Below are positions 20,453 through 28,265 of a stretch of DNA of 64,000 bases, piece by piece (the stretch's first letter is position 1; the number at the start of each line of letters is the position of its first letter). A program made the translations under genes and the position numbers. Under the pieces are notes generated by a model that made no database searches, was not told the DNA's origin, and saw only the letters and a program-made list of their open reading frames with translations. The DNA lies in contig CAWIBR010000013.1 in the NCBI GenBank assembly GCA_963834425.1, positions 1,426,001-1,490,000 on the forward strand, written 5' to 3'. The DNA comes from CAVURS01 sp963834425. GTDB taxonomy: Bacteria; Actinomycetota; Actinomycetes; Actinomycetales; CAVURS01.

Positions 20453-20884
20453 ATGCGGCAGCGGCTGGGACGGGTCGGAGTGCAGCGGATGCTCCTGGCC
20501 GCGATCGCGGTCGACGCGGCGTACTGGCTGCTCTGGTTCGCCGACCGGAGCGCCGTCGCAAGCAGCACCCGACCGGCGTACGTCGAGTTCGAGAACGCCT
20601 TCCCGCTGGCCGACGCCTGGCTGGCGGTGGCCTGCGTGGCCGCCCTGGTGAGCCTGCGCCGACGGTCCCCGACCGCGTTGCTGTGGCTGATCGCGGCCGG
20701 GGGTGGCGGCCTGTACCTGTTCGCGATGGACGTGCTCTACGACCTCGAGCACGGGATCTATGCGACGGGGGCGGGCGGAGTCATCGAGGCTGCGATCAAC
20801 CTGATCACGCTGGCGTTCTCGTTGATCGCCCTGAGCTGGGCCTGGTCCAACCGCGAGGAGCTGCTGCAGCCTCAGAGGATGTAG
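20453..20884 (+). CDS. Hypothetical four-helix membrane protein
   Basis: 143 residues from ATG (MRQRLGRVGVQRMLLAAIAV) to TAG. Four hydrophobic segments: residues about 12-28, 52-66, 74-92 and 105-130, the last containing GGVIEAAINLITLAFSLIALSWAW. I do not recognise the family. The stop overlaps the end of the convergent glutamine synthetase gene by 13 bp. It starts 56 bp from the divergent diguanylate cyclase, so the two could share a control region. Confidence 0.75.
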   Translation: MRQRLGRVGVQRMLLAAIAVDAAYWLLWFADRSAVASSTRPAYVEFENAFPLADAWLAVACVAALVSLRRRSPTALLWLIAAGGGGLYLFAMDVLYDLEHGIYATGAGGVIEAAINLITLAFSLIALSWAWSNREELLQPQRM

Positions 20885-23050
20885 AGCATCTCCTGGTAGG
20901 TCGGCAGCGGCCACAGGTCGTCGGCGATGACGCCCTCGAGGCCGTCGGCCGCCGACCGAACGGCGGCCATCGCCGGCAAGAGACTCTCCTGGGCCGCGGT
21001 CGCGAGCTCCAACGCGGTCGATCCGGGGTCCGCAGCGAGCGCGTCCCGCAGCGTCCCGAGCGCCATCCGCAGAGCCGTGACTGAATCCGACACCTCCTCC
21101 AGCGCGGAGGCGTCGGCCGCGACGCCTGCGTCTTTCAGCGCGGCCAGGTTGAGCGCGAGCTCGGTCTGGTAGCGAGTGGCCGCCGGCAGCACCGATGTCG
21201 CCCCGATCTCCATCGTCAGCCGGGCCTCGACGCCGATGGTGAGGGCGTACTGCTCGAGTCCGATGTCGTAGCGGCTGTGCATCTCGCGGTGGCTGAAGAC
21301 CTGGTACTTCTCGAACAGCTCCATCGCGCCGTCGGACACCAGCTCGGGCAGCGCGTCCAGGGTGGTGCGCAGGTTGGGCAGACCGCGCTCGGCCGCCTCG
21401 ATCTGCCAGTTGTCCGAGTAGCCGTCGCCGTTGAAGACGACCGCACCGTGGTTCGAGATGATCTCGGAGAGGATGTTCTGCACGGCGACGTTGAAGTCCG
21501 TGCCGGACGCGATCGCCGTCTCGAGGTTGGTCGCGATGTAGTCGAGCGCCTCGGCCATGATCGTGTTGATCGTGACCATCGGGCCGGCGACCGACTGCAT
21601 CGAGCCGGGAGCGCGGAACTCGAACCGGTTGCCGGTGAAGGCGAACGGGCTGGTGCGGTTCCGGTCGCCGGGATCGGTCGGCAGGATCGGCAAGGTGTCG
21701 ACGCCGATCATCAGCGTCCCCTTCTCCTTCGACGAGGTCGCCCCGCCCTTGGCGATCTGGTCAAAGACGTCGGTCAGCTGGTCACCGAGGAAGATCGAGA
21801 TGATCGCCGGCGGCGCTTCGTTCGCGCCGAGGCGGTGGTCGTTGGAGGCCGAGGCCACCGAGGCCCGCAGCAACCCGCCGTACTGGTGGACGGCGCGGAT
21901 CACGGCGGCGCAGAAGACGAGGAACTGCGCGTTGTCGTGCGGGGTGTCCCCGGGCAGCAACAGGTTGCCCTCGGTCGCATTGCCCAGCGAGAAGTTGACG
22001 TGCTTGCCCGACCCGTTGACGCCCTCGAACGGCTTCTCGTGGAAGAGGCACTCCATGCCGTGCTTCTTGGCGATGCTCTTGAAGGTGGTCATCAGCAGCT
22101 GCTGGTGGTCGGCGGCCACGTTGGCTCGCTCGAACATCGGCGCGATCTCGAACTGGCCCGGTGCGACCTCGTTGTGCCGCGTCTTGGCCGGAATCCCGAG
22201 CTTGAAGAGCTCGCGCTCGGTGTCCATCATGAAGCCCAGCACTCGCTCCGGGATGGCGCCGAAGTAATGGTCGTCGAACTCCTGGCCCTTGGGCGGCTTG
22301 GTGCCGAAGAGCGTCCGCCCGGCGTTGAGCAGGTCCGGGCGCGCCAGGAAGAAGTGCCGGTCGACCAGGAAGTACTCCTGCTCGGCCCCGCAGAACGACA
22401 CGACGGCGTCCGGCGTGGCGTGGCCGAAGAGCTTCAGCACCCGCTCGGCATGCTGCGCCATCGCCTGTTGCGATCGCAGCAAGTGGCGTCTTGTGGTCGA
22501 GTGCTTCGCCGGTCATGGACACGAAAACCGTTGGGATACAAAGGGTGTTGCCGTTGGGGTTCTCCAGCACGTACGCCGGGCTGGTCACGTCCCAGCCGGT
22601 GTAGCCGCGGGCCTCGAAGGTGTTGCGCAGGCCGCCGCTGGGGAAGCTGGAGGCGTCCGGCTCTCCTTGGATCAGCGTCTTGCCTGCGAACTCGGCCAGG
22701 GCCGAGCCGTCGCCGGCCGGCTCCAGGAAGCTGTCGTGCTTCTCCGCGGTCAGTCCAGTCAGTGGGTAGAAGACGTGCGCGTAGTGGGTGGCGCCCTTCT
22801 CCAGCGCCCAGTCCTTCATGGCCGAGGCCACGGCGTCGGCAACGGCCGGGTCGAGCGGCGCGGCGTGTTCGATCGTCGCCAGGACGGACTTGTAGACCGA
22901 CTTCGGCAGCCGCTTCTGCATCACTGCCTTGCTGAAGACGTTGGCACCGAAGACATCGCCGGGCGTCTCGTCGGGCGCGAAGCTGACGGCCGGTGGCACG
23001 TACGCCTCGACGTCCTTGATGGCCTGCAGACGGACGGTGCTTCCACTCAT
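20872..23050 (-). CDS. glnN: Type III glutamine synthetase, one frameshift
   Basis: Large (about 725 residues) GSIII that condenses glutamate and ammonia with ATP. The N-terminal part reads VFGANVFSKAVMQKRLPKSV and HVFYPLTGLTAEKHDSFLEP; a one-base insertion near 22484 breaks DHKTPL/LRSQQAMAQHAERV. The catalytic domain follows with FCGAEQEYFLVD, RHNEVAPGQFEIAPMFERAN, and GSGKHVNFSLGNA, then NGDGYSDNW and a helical C-terminus ending LPTYQEMLYIL. GSIII differs from the GSI and GSII enzymes most actinobacteria use for bulk assimilation, and there is no amtB or glnB nearby. Confidence 0.93.
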
Positions 23051-23207
23051 GGGCTGGCCCCTCGCAACGGCGCTGAGTCCCGCATCGGACAGCGGGATCG
23101 GTCCTCACGATCCAACGGCAGGAACAATTCAGGAGTGTTGCGGGCGGATGTCCCCTGGAGTCCGCTGCCTGTGAATCAGCGGCCGGTCAGCGGCCGGTCA
23201 GGGCCGG

Positions 23208-24173
23208 TCAGGGGCGTTGGTCGCCGAGCGCCTCGACGTACACGCTGTAGAGCGAGCGGCTGGCGGTGATGAACAGCCGGTTCTTCTTCAGCCCGCCGAA
23301 GCAGAAGTTGGCCGTCGTCTCGGGCAGGTGGATCTGCCCGAGCAGGTCGCCCTCGGGGCTGTGGCAGCGGACGCCGTCGAACCCCGCTCCCCCGCCACCG
23401 GCCGACGACCACAGGTTGCCGTCGCGGTCGCAGCGGATGCCGTCGGCGAAGCCCGGGCTCGTGTCGACGAAGACCCGTCCGTTGACCGGCGCGCCGCCCT
23501 CGATGTCGAAGACCCGGATGTGGTCGACGTCCACGACATAGAGAAGGGACTCATCGGGTGAGAAGCACAGCCCGTTGGGCCGGTTCATGCCCTCGACCAC
23601 GGCGGTGCCCTCGCCGGTAACGGGGTCCACCCGGTAGACGTGCCGCGGGAGCTCTGGGTCGGCCCGGTCCCCTTCGTAGTTGCCCAGGATCCCGTAGCCC
23701 GGGTCGGTGAACCAGACCGAGCCGTCGGAGTGCACGACGACGTCGTTGGGAGCGTTGAGCCGCTTGCCGTCGTAGCTGTCCATCAGCACCGTGATCCGGC
23801 CGTCGTGCTCGGTCCGGGTGACCCGCCGGGTCAGGTGCTCGCAGGTGACCAGCCGGCCTTGCCGGTCGCGGGTGTTGCCGTTGCTGTTGTTGGACGGCAC
23901 GCGGTACGGCGTGACCTCGCCGGTCGTCTCGCTCCAGCGAAGCATCCGGTCGTTCGGGATGTCGGAGAAGAGCAGGTAGCGGCCGTCGCCGAACCACACC
24001 GGGCCTTCGAGCCAGCGGCCGCCGGTCCACAGCCGTTCGACGACCTCGTGCTCAACGACCAGCGAGCGGAACCGCTCGTCGACGATCTCGATGGCCGGGT
24101 CCGGGAAGCGCACGATGCTGCGGTCGGCATCCCAGGCCGTCGCTCCCGGCCGATCGTTCGTGGCCTCCGGCAT
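23208..24173 (-). CDS. SMP-30/gluconolactonase family lactonase
   Basis: 321-residue six-bladed beta-propeller expected to hydrolyse sugar lactones, metal-dependent. Conserved positions: LEGPVWFGDGRYLLFSDIP (metal-binding Glu), NGNTRDRQGRLVTCEH, LNAPNDVVVHSDGSVWFTDP, NRPNGLCFSPDESLLYVVD and GFADGIRCDRDGNLW (metal Asp). No signal peptide. It begins 6 bp after the SDR gene stop, so the two probably form an operon for oxidising a sugar and opening the lactone. Three tandem copies of a CAGCGGCCGGT-like repeat follow the stop at 23177-23207. Confidence 0.93.
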   Translation of the reverse strand: MPEATNDRPGATAWDADRSIVRFPDPAIEIVDERFRSLVVEHEVVERLWTGGRWLEGPVWFGDGRYLLFSDIPNDRMLRWSETTGEVTPYRVPSNNSNGNTRDRQGRLVTCEHLTRRVTRTEHDGRITVLMDSYDGKRLNAPNDVVVHSDGSVWFTDPGYGILGNYEGDRADPELPRHVYRVDPVTGEGTAVVEGMNRPNGLCFSPDESLLYVVDVDHIRVFDIEGGAPVNGRVFVDTSPGFADGIRCDRDGNLWSSAGGGGAGFDGVRCHSPEGDLLGQIHLPETTANFCFGGLKKNRLFITASRSLYSVYVEALGDQRP

Positions 24174-24179
24174 ACCCGC

Positions 24180-24943
24180 TCAACCCCTTCCGACGTACGG
24201 CATCTTGGTGGCCATCACGGTCAACGTGGCGACGTTGGCGTCCAGCGGCAGGCTGGCCATGTAGCGGACCGCTCGGCCGACCTCCTCGACGTCCATCAGG
24301 GGCTCGGGCCGGATCGAGCCGTCGGCCTGCGCGGCGCCTTGGCTGGCGCCGCTGATCATGCTGGTGGCCGCGTTGCCGATATCGATCTGGCCGCAGGCGA
24401 TGTTGAACGGCCGGCCGTCCAGCTGGGTCGACTTGGTCAGGCCGGTGATCGCGTGCTTGGTCGCGGTGTAGGCGATCGACCGCGGCCTGCGGCGCGTGCG
24501 CGGAGATCGAGCCGTTGTTGATGATCCGGCCGCCCTGCGGGTCCTGGTCGCGCATCACCCGGAATGCCTCGCGGGTGCACAGGAAGCTCCCGGTGAGGTT
24601 GACGGCGACGACCCGGTTCCAGTCCTCGAGGGTGTGGTCGGCGAGCTCCACGTCGGGGAAGCCGACGCCGGCGTTGTTGAAGAGCAGGTCGATCCGGCCG
24701 TGGTGCTCGACCGCGCGCTCGAACAGCTGCCGCACACTCGCCTCGTCGGTCACGTCGGTCGCGACGGGGTCGAGCGATCCGGCCAGCTCGCGCCCCGCTC
24801 GCGGCGACCGACTCCAGGGCCTCGGCTCGCCGACCGGCGATGACCACGGTCCACCCGTCGCCTGCGAGCGCTCGCGCCACGACCGCGCCGATCCCGCTGC
24901 CGCCCCCAGTGACGACGGCGACTCGTTGCTGGGCGGGCGGCAC
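24180..24943 (-). CDS. Short-chain dehydrogenase/reductase, two frameshifts
   Basis: NAD(P)-dependent oxidoreductase of about 253 residues. It starts at GTG (VPPAQQRVAVVTGGGSGIGA, with the TGxxxGIG cofactor motif). After a break near 24795 it continues DVTDEASVRQLFERAV, LLFNNAGVGFPDVEL and NNGSISAHAP. After a second break near 24485 comes YTATKHAITGLTKSTQLDGR, which gives the YxxxK active site, and the end ATKMPYVGRG. Catalytic Ser, Tyr and Lys are all present once frames are joined. Upstream partner of the lactonase gene; substrate is probably a sugar or polyol. Confidence 0.88.
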
Positions 24944-25061
24944 CGGGCCAAACTACCCGCGAACTTCAGCTGCGACTTCCGTGACCCTTGCTGGGATGAA
25001 CGACTGGGTGTTTACTCGCTCATGCCACGAATAGGCACTTACGCGACGGTGACGGGATGAC

Positions 25062-25613
25062 ATGCGACGATTCACCGTTTTCATCCTGATCGCCATGAGC
25101 CTGGCTCTCGGCGCTCCTCATGCGTCGGCGGGCGTGGTGCCGTCTCCCGCTGTGGCGCGCACCTCAACCCCCCTGGACCCCGGGTCGAAGACCCCCGTCC
25201 AGGCAAACAGCTGGACATTCATGTCACCGAAGGGGGCACAGGCTGGCACCCGCGCGACACCCGCCAGGCCGGCGCAGGTGTTGGGCTACAAGTGTCACGG
25301 GACCTTTGAGGGGCCGCGGAAGTCAGGCACCTCCGTGTTTGCGAGCACCTACATCAACTGCATCGAACCGGCTGCCATATCCGCGAGCACAGCCCTAGAC
25401 AAATGCGTCCGCGTTGGCGGTCCAGACGACTTCAGTTGCAGCACCGTCATTCGCAGTCACGGCAGCACCACCGGGAATGCCTATGACCTGAACGTACCCG
25501 TCTACTACAGCCCCTGCGGGTCAGGCTCCTACCGGCCGCGCGCCTACTATCAGACAGTGGACGGCATCGACTATCCGGATATTGTTGGGAACGTGGTCAC
25601 CGTTACCTGCTGA
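25062..25613 (+). CDS. Cysteine-rich secreted hypothetical protein
   Basis: 183 residues. A clear Sec signal peptide (MRRFTVFILIAMSLALGAPHASA) with an AxA cleavage site near residue 23 is followed by a Pro/Thr-rich stretch and a compact domain. That domain has six cysteines (YKC, INC, DKC, FSC, SPC, VTC at the very end), suggesting three disulfides. I recognise no family. Its composition is less GC-biased and uses more A/T-ending codons than the core genes around it, which fits recent acquisition. The C-terminal VVTVTC places the last Cys at the final residue. Confidence 0.75.
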   Translation: MRRFTVFILIAMSLALGAPHASAGVVPSPAVARTSTPLDPGSKTPVQANSWTFMSPKGAQAGTRATPARPAQVLGYKCHGTFEGPRKSGTSVFASTYINCIEPAAISASTALDKCVRVGGPDDFSCSTVIRSHGSTTGNAYDLNVPVYYSPCGSGSYRPRAYYQTVDGIDYPDIVGNVVTVTC

Positions 25614-25638
25614 TCGACCACCGGGATGGGGCAACGCG

Positions 25639-26118
25639 TTGATCCAGTTTGATCGGGGGCACTTCGAGATGGCAGGTTCCGGGGTGCTGGACGCCGCCCG
25701 GTGGCGGTTGTTCGATGGTGTTCTGCCCGTGCCTGGGGAAGAGTTGGCCGTGGGGGAACGACTGGAGGTTGATTGGTCTGATGGTGAGATCGGAGCTGTC
25801 GAAAGCATCTGGGCCCCCCTCAGCGATCCGGCTGACTACCGGGTGCTTTCCACTGTTCGAGGAGACGGCCTAGGCCTATTGGCCGTGCGGTGCCATTCAT
25901 CGATCGTGGAGGTCGACATTGACTTCGAGGACGACAATCGCACGCCACGCTCACCAGTCTTTGATTCTGAGACCGGCGATCGACTCCTTGTCGCCTTTGT
26001 GCCCAGCGGGCGAGCGAGCGCGGTCCTGACTCTTCGTGAAACCGGCCGACGCGTGGTGGCGACTGAACGAATCACCATCTACGGAGCCGGTTTGTCGTCA
26101 GCAGGCAGTCAGCCCTGA
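25639..26118 (+). CDS. Hypothetical protein
   Basis: About 160 residues if translation begins at TTG 25639 (LIQFDRGHFEMAGSGVLDAA); an internal ATG at 25669 is the alternative, and an upstream in-frame ATG at 25582 would overlap the secreted protein gene. Acidic, soluble, predicted mostly beta (ERLEVDWSDGEIGAVESIWA, IVEVDIDFEDDNRTPRS). No membrane segment or known motif. Like its neighbour it has a lower GC bias than the core genes. The stop overlaps the end of the convergent small membrane protein gene by 10 bp. Confidence 0.6.
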   Translation: MIQFDRGHFEMAGSGVLDAARWRLFDGVLPVPGEELAVGERLEVDWSDGEIGAVESIWAPLSDPADYRVLSTVRGDGLGLLAVRCHSSIVEVDIDFEDDNRTPRSPVFDSETGDRLLVAFVPSGRASAVLTLRETGRRVVATERITIYGAGLSSAGSQP

Positions 26119-26357
26119 CGCTGACTCCCCCTGACCCTCGCGGACGGTCGAGCCAGGAGGAGGTACGCCGAGCCGAGCGTGACGGTCAGGCAAACGACCG
26201 CGAGGAGCGCCCCCGTGAGACCGCCGCTGTCGACGAACCCGCGAAGGCTGCCTCCGACGCCGCTCATCGGACCGGTCGGGTCGAACTCCAAGGAGTCCAC
26301 CCAGAAAGCCCCGACCACCCCGGCGGCCACCAGCACGACCAGCGCGACAGCTCGCAC
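26109..26357 (-). CDS. Small two-helix membrane protein
   Basis: 82 residues: one hydrophobic segment at about 3-17 (AVALVVLVAAGVVGAFWV), a Gly-rich loop (GPMSGVGGSLRGFVDSGGL) and a second segment at about 49-69 (GALLAVVCLTVTLGSAYLLLA), ending in basic residues. I do not recognise it. Coding status rests on composition and the two clean helices only. Confidence 0.55.
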   Translation of the reverse strand: MRAVALVVLVAAGVVGAFWVDSLEFDPTGPMSGVGGSLRGFVDSGGLTGALLAVVCLTVTLGSAYLLLARPSARVRGSQRQG

Positions 26358-26431
26358 GTACGCGCGTGGGCGAGTGCGAAGGATCGCGATACCGCGCGAA
26401 CCGCAGCGGTTCGGGTCAAGAGGAGCGGCGC

Positions 26432-26968
26432 CTACCGGACGACGCGGTAGTCGAGGAGCAGGTAGCCGGACGGTGACCGCTCGACGCGAATGGACTCGAG
26501 CCGAAGCGAAGCCAGCCCGTCCAGGAGCCGTCGGCCACTGCCGACGATCGTCGGCGCGACCACAAGACGGAGCTCGTCGACGACGTCCGCAGCGAACAAG
26601 GCTTGGGCGACCGAGATGCTGGCGTGGACGCCGATGTCCCCTCCGGGTCGGGTCTTGAGGCCTTTCACGAACTCGACCAGATCACCGTCGACGGCGGTCG
26701 CGTCGGCCCAGTCGCGGTCGAGCGGGGTCGAGGTGGCCACGTGCTTCTCGACCTCGTTGATGAAGCTCGCGAAGGGCTCGATGTCACTTGCCGGCCAGTA
26801 CCGAGCCCACTCGTCGTAGCTGCGTCGGCCCAGGATCACCGAGTCCTGGGTCGCGATCACCGACGCGAGATTGGCCTCCATCGCGTCGTCCCAGTCGCTG
26901 AAGAACTGGTCCGGTGCTTCGGCCACACCATCGAGCGAGAGCAACTCATAGACGACGATCTTTCGCAT
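26432..26968 (-). CDS. RibD C-terminal/DHFR-like reductase family protein
   Basis: 178 residues starting at ATG (MRKIVVYELLSLDGVAEAPD), the usual start of this family of uncharacterised NADPH-binding reductases. Further motifs are VILGRRSYDEWARYWP, GGDIGVHASISVAQAL and LRLVVAPTIVGSGRRLLDG, ending SGYLLLDYRVVR. The fold resembles dihydrofolate reductase, but members usually act on unknown substrates. A strong terminator for the upstream tRNA lies in its 5' region, so it must have its own promoter in the short gap between. Confidence 0.92.
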   Translation of the reverse strand: MRKIVVYELLSLDGVAEAPDQFFSDWDDAMEANLASVIATQDSVILGRRSYDEWARYWPASDIEPFASFINEVEKHVATSTPLDRDWADATAVDGDLVEFVKGLKTRPGGDIGVHASISVAQALFAADVVDELRLVVAPTIVGSGRRLLDGLASLRLESIRVERSPSGYLLLDYRVVR

Positions 26969-26986
26969 GCTCGACCCTATGTCCGC

Positions 26987-27016
26987 AAAAAACCAACGGC
27001 ACCCCGAAGGGTGCCG
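26987..27016 (-). terminator. Rho-independent terminator of tRNA-Ala
   Basis: On the minus strand, perfect 8-bp arms CGGCACCC/GGGTGCCG with a tetraloop TTCG are followed by TTGG and six T. It ends 13 bp past the tRNA. A classical terminator with a T-run is uncommon in such high-GC DNA. Confidence 0.88.
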
Positions 27017-27029
27017 ATTGGCCACTACG

Positions 27030-27105
27030 TGGTGGAGCTGAGGGGACTCGAACCCCTGACCCCCTCCATGCCATGGAGGTGCGCTACCAGCTGCGCCACA
27101 GCCCC
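27030..27105 (-). tRNA. tRNA-Ala (anticodon GGC)
   Basis: 76 nt on the minus strand from GGGGCTGTGGCGCAG to the encoded CCA. Acceptor stem GGGGCTG/CAGCTCC, D-arm GCGC..GCGC, anticodon stem CCTCC/GGAGG with loop ATGGCAT giving anticodon GGC (reads GCC), and T-arm GGGGTTCGAGTCCCC. The gene lies between the accessory stretch and the conserved gpgP-rsfS block. Confidence 0.97.
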
Positions 27106-27256
27106 GCGAAGTGCTCGGCGAGTCTAACGGGTGGGCCCCGCCGCGGCCGAATCGCCGTGGAGCTCGCGCCGACGACAGGGGTTGTCAGCACCACAGCGGT
27201 GCATTTGCCGCGCCTGGTGCTGACACGTCGCGCGCGTCCCGCGAGCAAGCGGCCGG

Positions 27257-27869
27257 CTACATGGCGACGAGGTTCCAGCCCATCAGTCGCCAGCCGAAGG
27301 CCTGCTCATCGAGCACGGCCCAGGCGCAGTTGGCCATCCCGCCGAGGATCCGCCAGTGCTCGAACGGCAGCTGGAGGAGTACGCCGATGCCCGCCCGGGC
27401 GGCCGCGCCGTGGGTCACCGCGACGCCGACCCCGCGGGCCGGGAGCGTCTCGGCGAAGTCGGTCAGCCCGGCGGCGACCCGCTGACCGAGATCGCTCCAG
27501 GTCTCGCCGTCAACCCCGCGGGGGATGTCCTCACCGGCCCGGATCCGCTCGGTCTCGCCCGGGAAGCGCGCCCGGACCTCGGATCCGGTCAAGCCCTTCC
27601 CACTGGCCCGCGTTGATCTCGCGCAGCCGGGGGTCGAACGAGAGCGAAAGTCCTGTCGTGGCAACGATTGCGGCCGCGGTGTCGCGGGCCCGGGCCAGGT
27701 CGCTCGAGACGATCGCGACCGGGTCCAGCGAACCGACTTCCGGCCCCATCAGAGCCGCCTGGTGGCGGCCGACGTCGTCGAGCGGGATGTCCAGCTGGCC
27801 CTGCCAGCGGTCCTCGTGGTTGTAGGCCGTGCGTCCGTGACGCACGACGACGATGCGCCGTCCGGTCAT
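27257..27869 (-). CDS. Histidine phosphatase (phosphoglycerate mutase family), one frameshift
   Basis: About 203 residues reconstructed. MTGRRIVVVRHGRTAYNHED holds the phospho-accepting His in the RHG motif; LREINAGQWEG follows, then an extra A near 27600 shifts the frame to LTGSEVRARFPGETERIRAG, and VAVTHGAAARAGIGVLLQLP has the second catalytic His. In M. tuberculosis the gene between degV and rsfS in this block is gpgP, glucosyl-3-phosphoglycerate phosphatase; position suggests the same role but the sequence alone does not prove it. The ATG is 8 bp after the rsfS stop. Confidence 0.88.
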
Positions 27870-27877
27870 CGTCGGGC

Positions 27878-28252
27878 TCAGGTGTTCTCGGCGACCGGCT
27901 GGGACAGCTCCAGGGTGGGGCAGTCGCGCCAGAGGCGCTCGAGCGAGTAGTACTCGCGCTCCTCGGCGTGCTGCACGTGAACCACCACGTCGACGTAGTC
28001 CAGCAGGACCCAGCGGCCCTCGCGGGTGCCCTCGCGGCGTACCGGCTTGGCACCGAGCCGCAGCAACGACTCCTCGATCGCATCGACGATGGCCTTGACC
28101 TGCCGGTCGTTGGGCGCCGAGGCCAACAAGAAGATGTCGGTGATGATCAGCTGCTCGCTGACGTCCAGGGCGACCACGTCGGTCGCGAGCTTCTCCTCCG
28201 CTGCGGCGGCCGCGGCGGTGGCGAGCTCGATGGCGCGATCGGAAGCGGACAC
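27878..28252 (-). CDS. rsfS: Ribosome silencing factor RsfS
   Basis: 124 residues. RsfS binds protein uL14 of the 50S subunit and prevents subunit joining in starved cells. Core motif VALDVSEQLIITDIFLLASAPNDRQVKA and the C-terminal WVLLDYVDVVVHVQHAEERE, then YYSLERLW, are diagnostic. The order nadD - LCP gene - rsfS - phosphatase suggests one operon. Confidence 0.97.
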   Translation of the reverse strand: MSASDRAIELATAAAAAAEEKLATDVVALDVSEQLIITDIFLLASAPNDRQVKAIVDAIEESLLRLGAKPVRREGTREGRWVLLDYVDVVVHVQHAEEREYYSLERLWRDCPTLELSQPVAENT

Positions 28253-28265
28253 GGCCGCTAGCCTC

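Noticed and set aside
24944..27105. Integration site of a genomic island at tRNA-Ala
   Set aside because: No duplicated tRNA 3' end and no integrase were found, and the tRNA is followed by a normal terminator.
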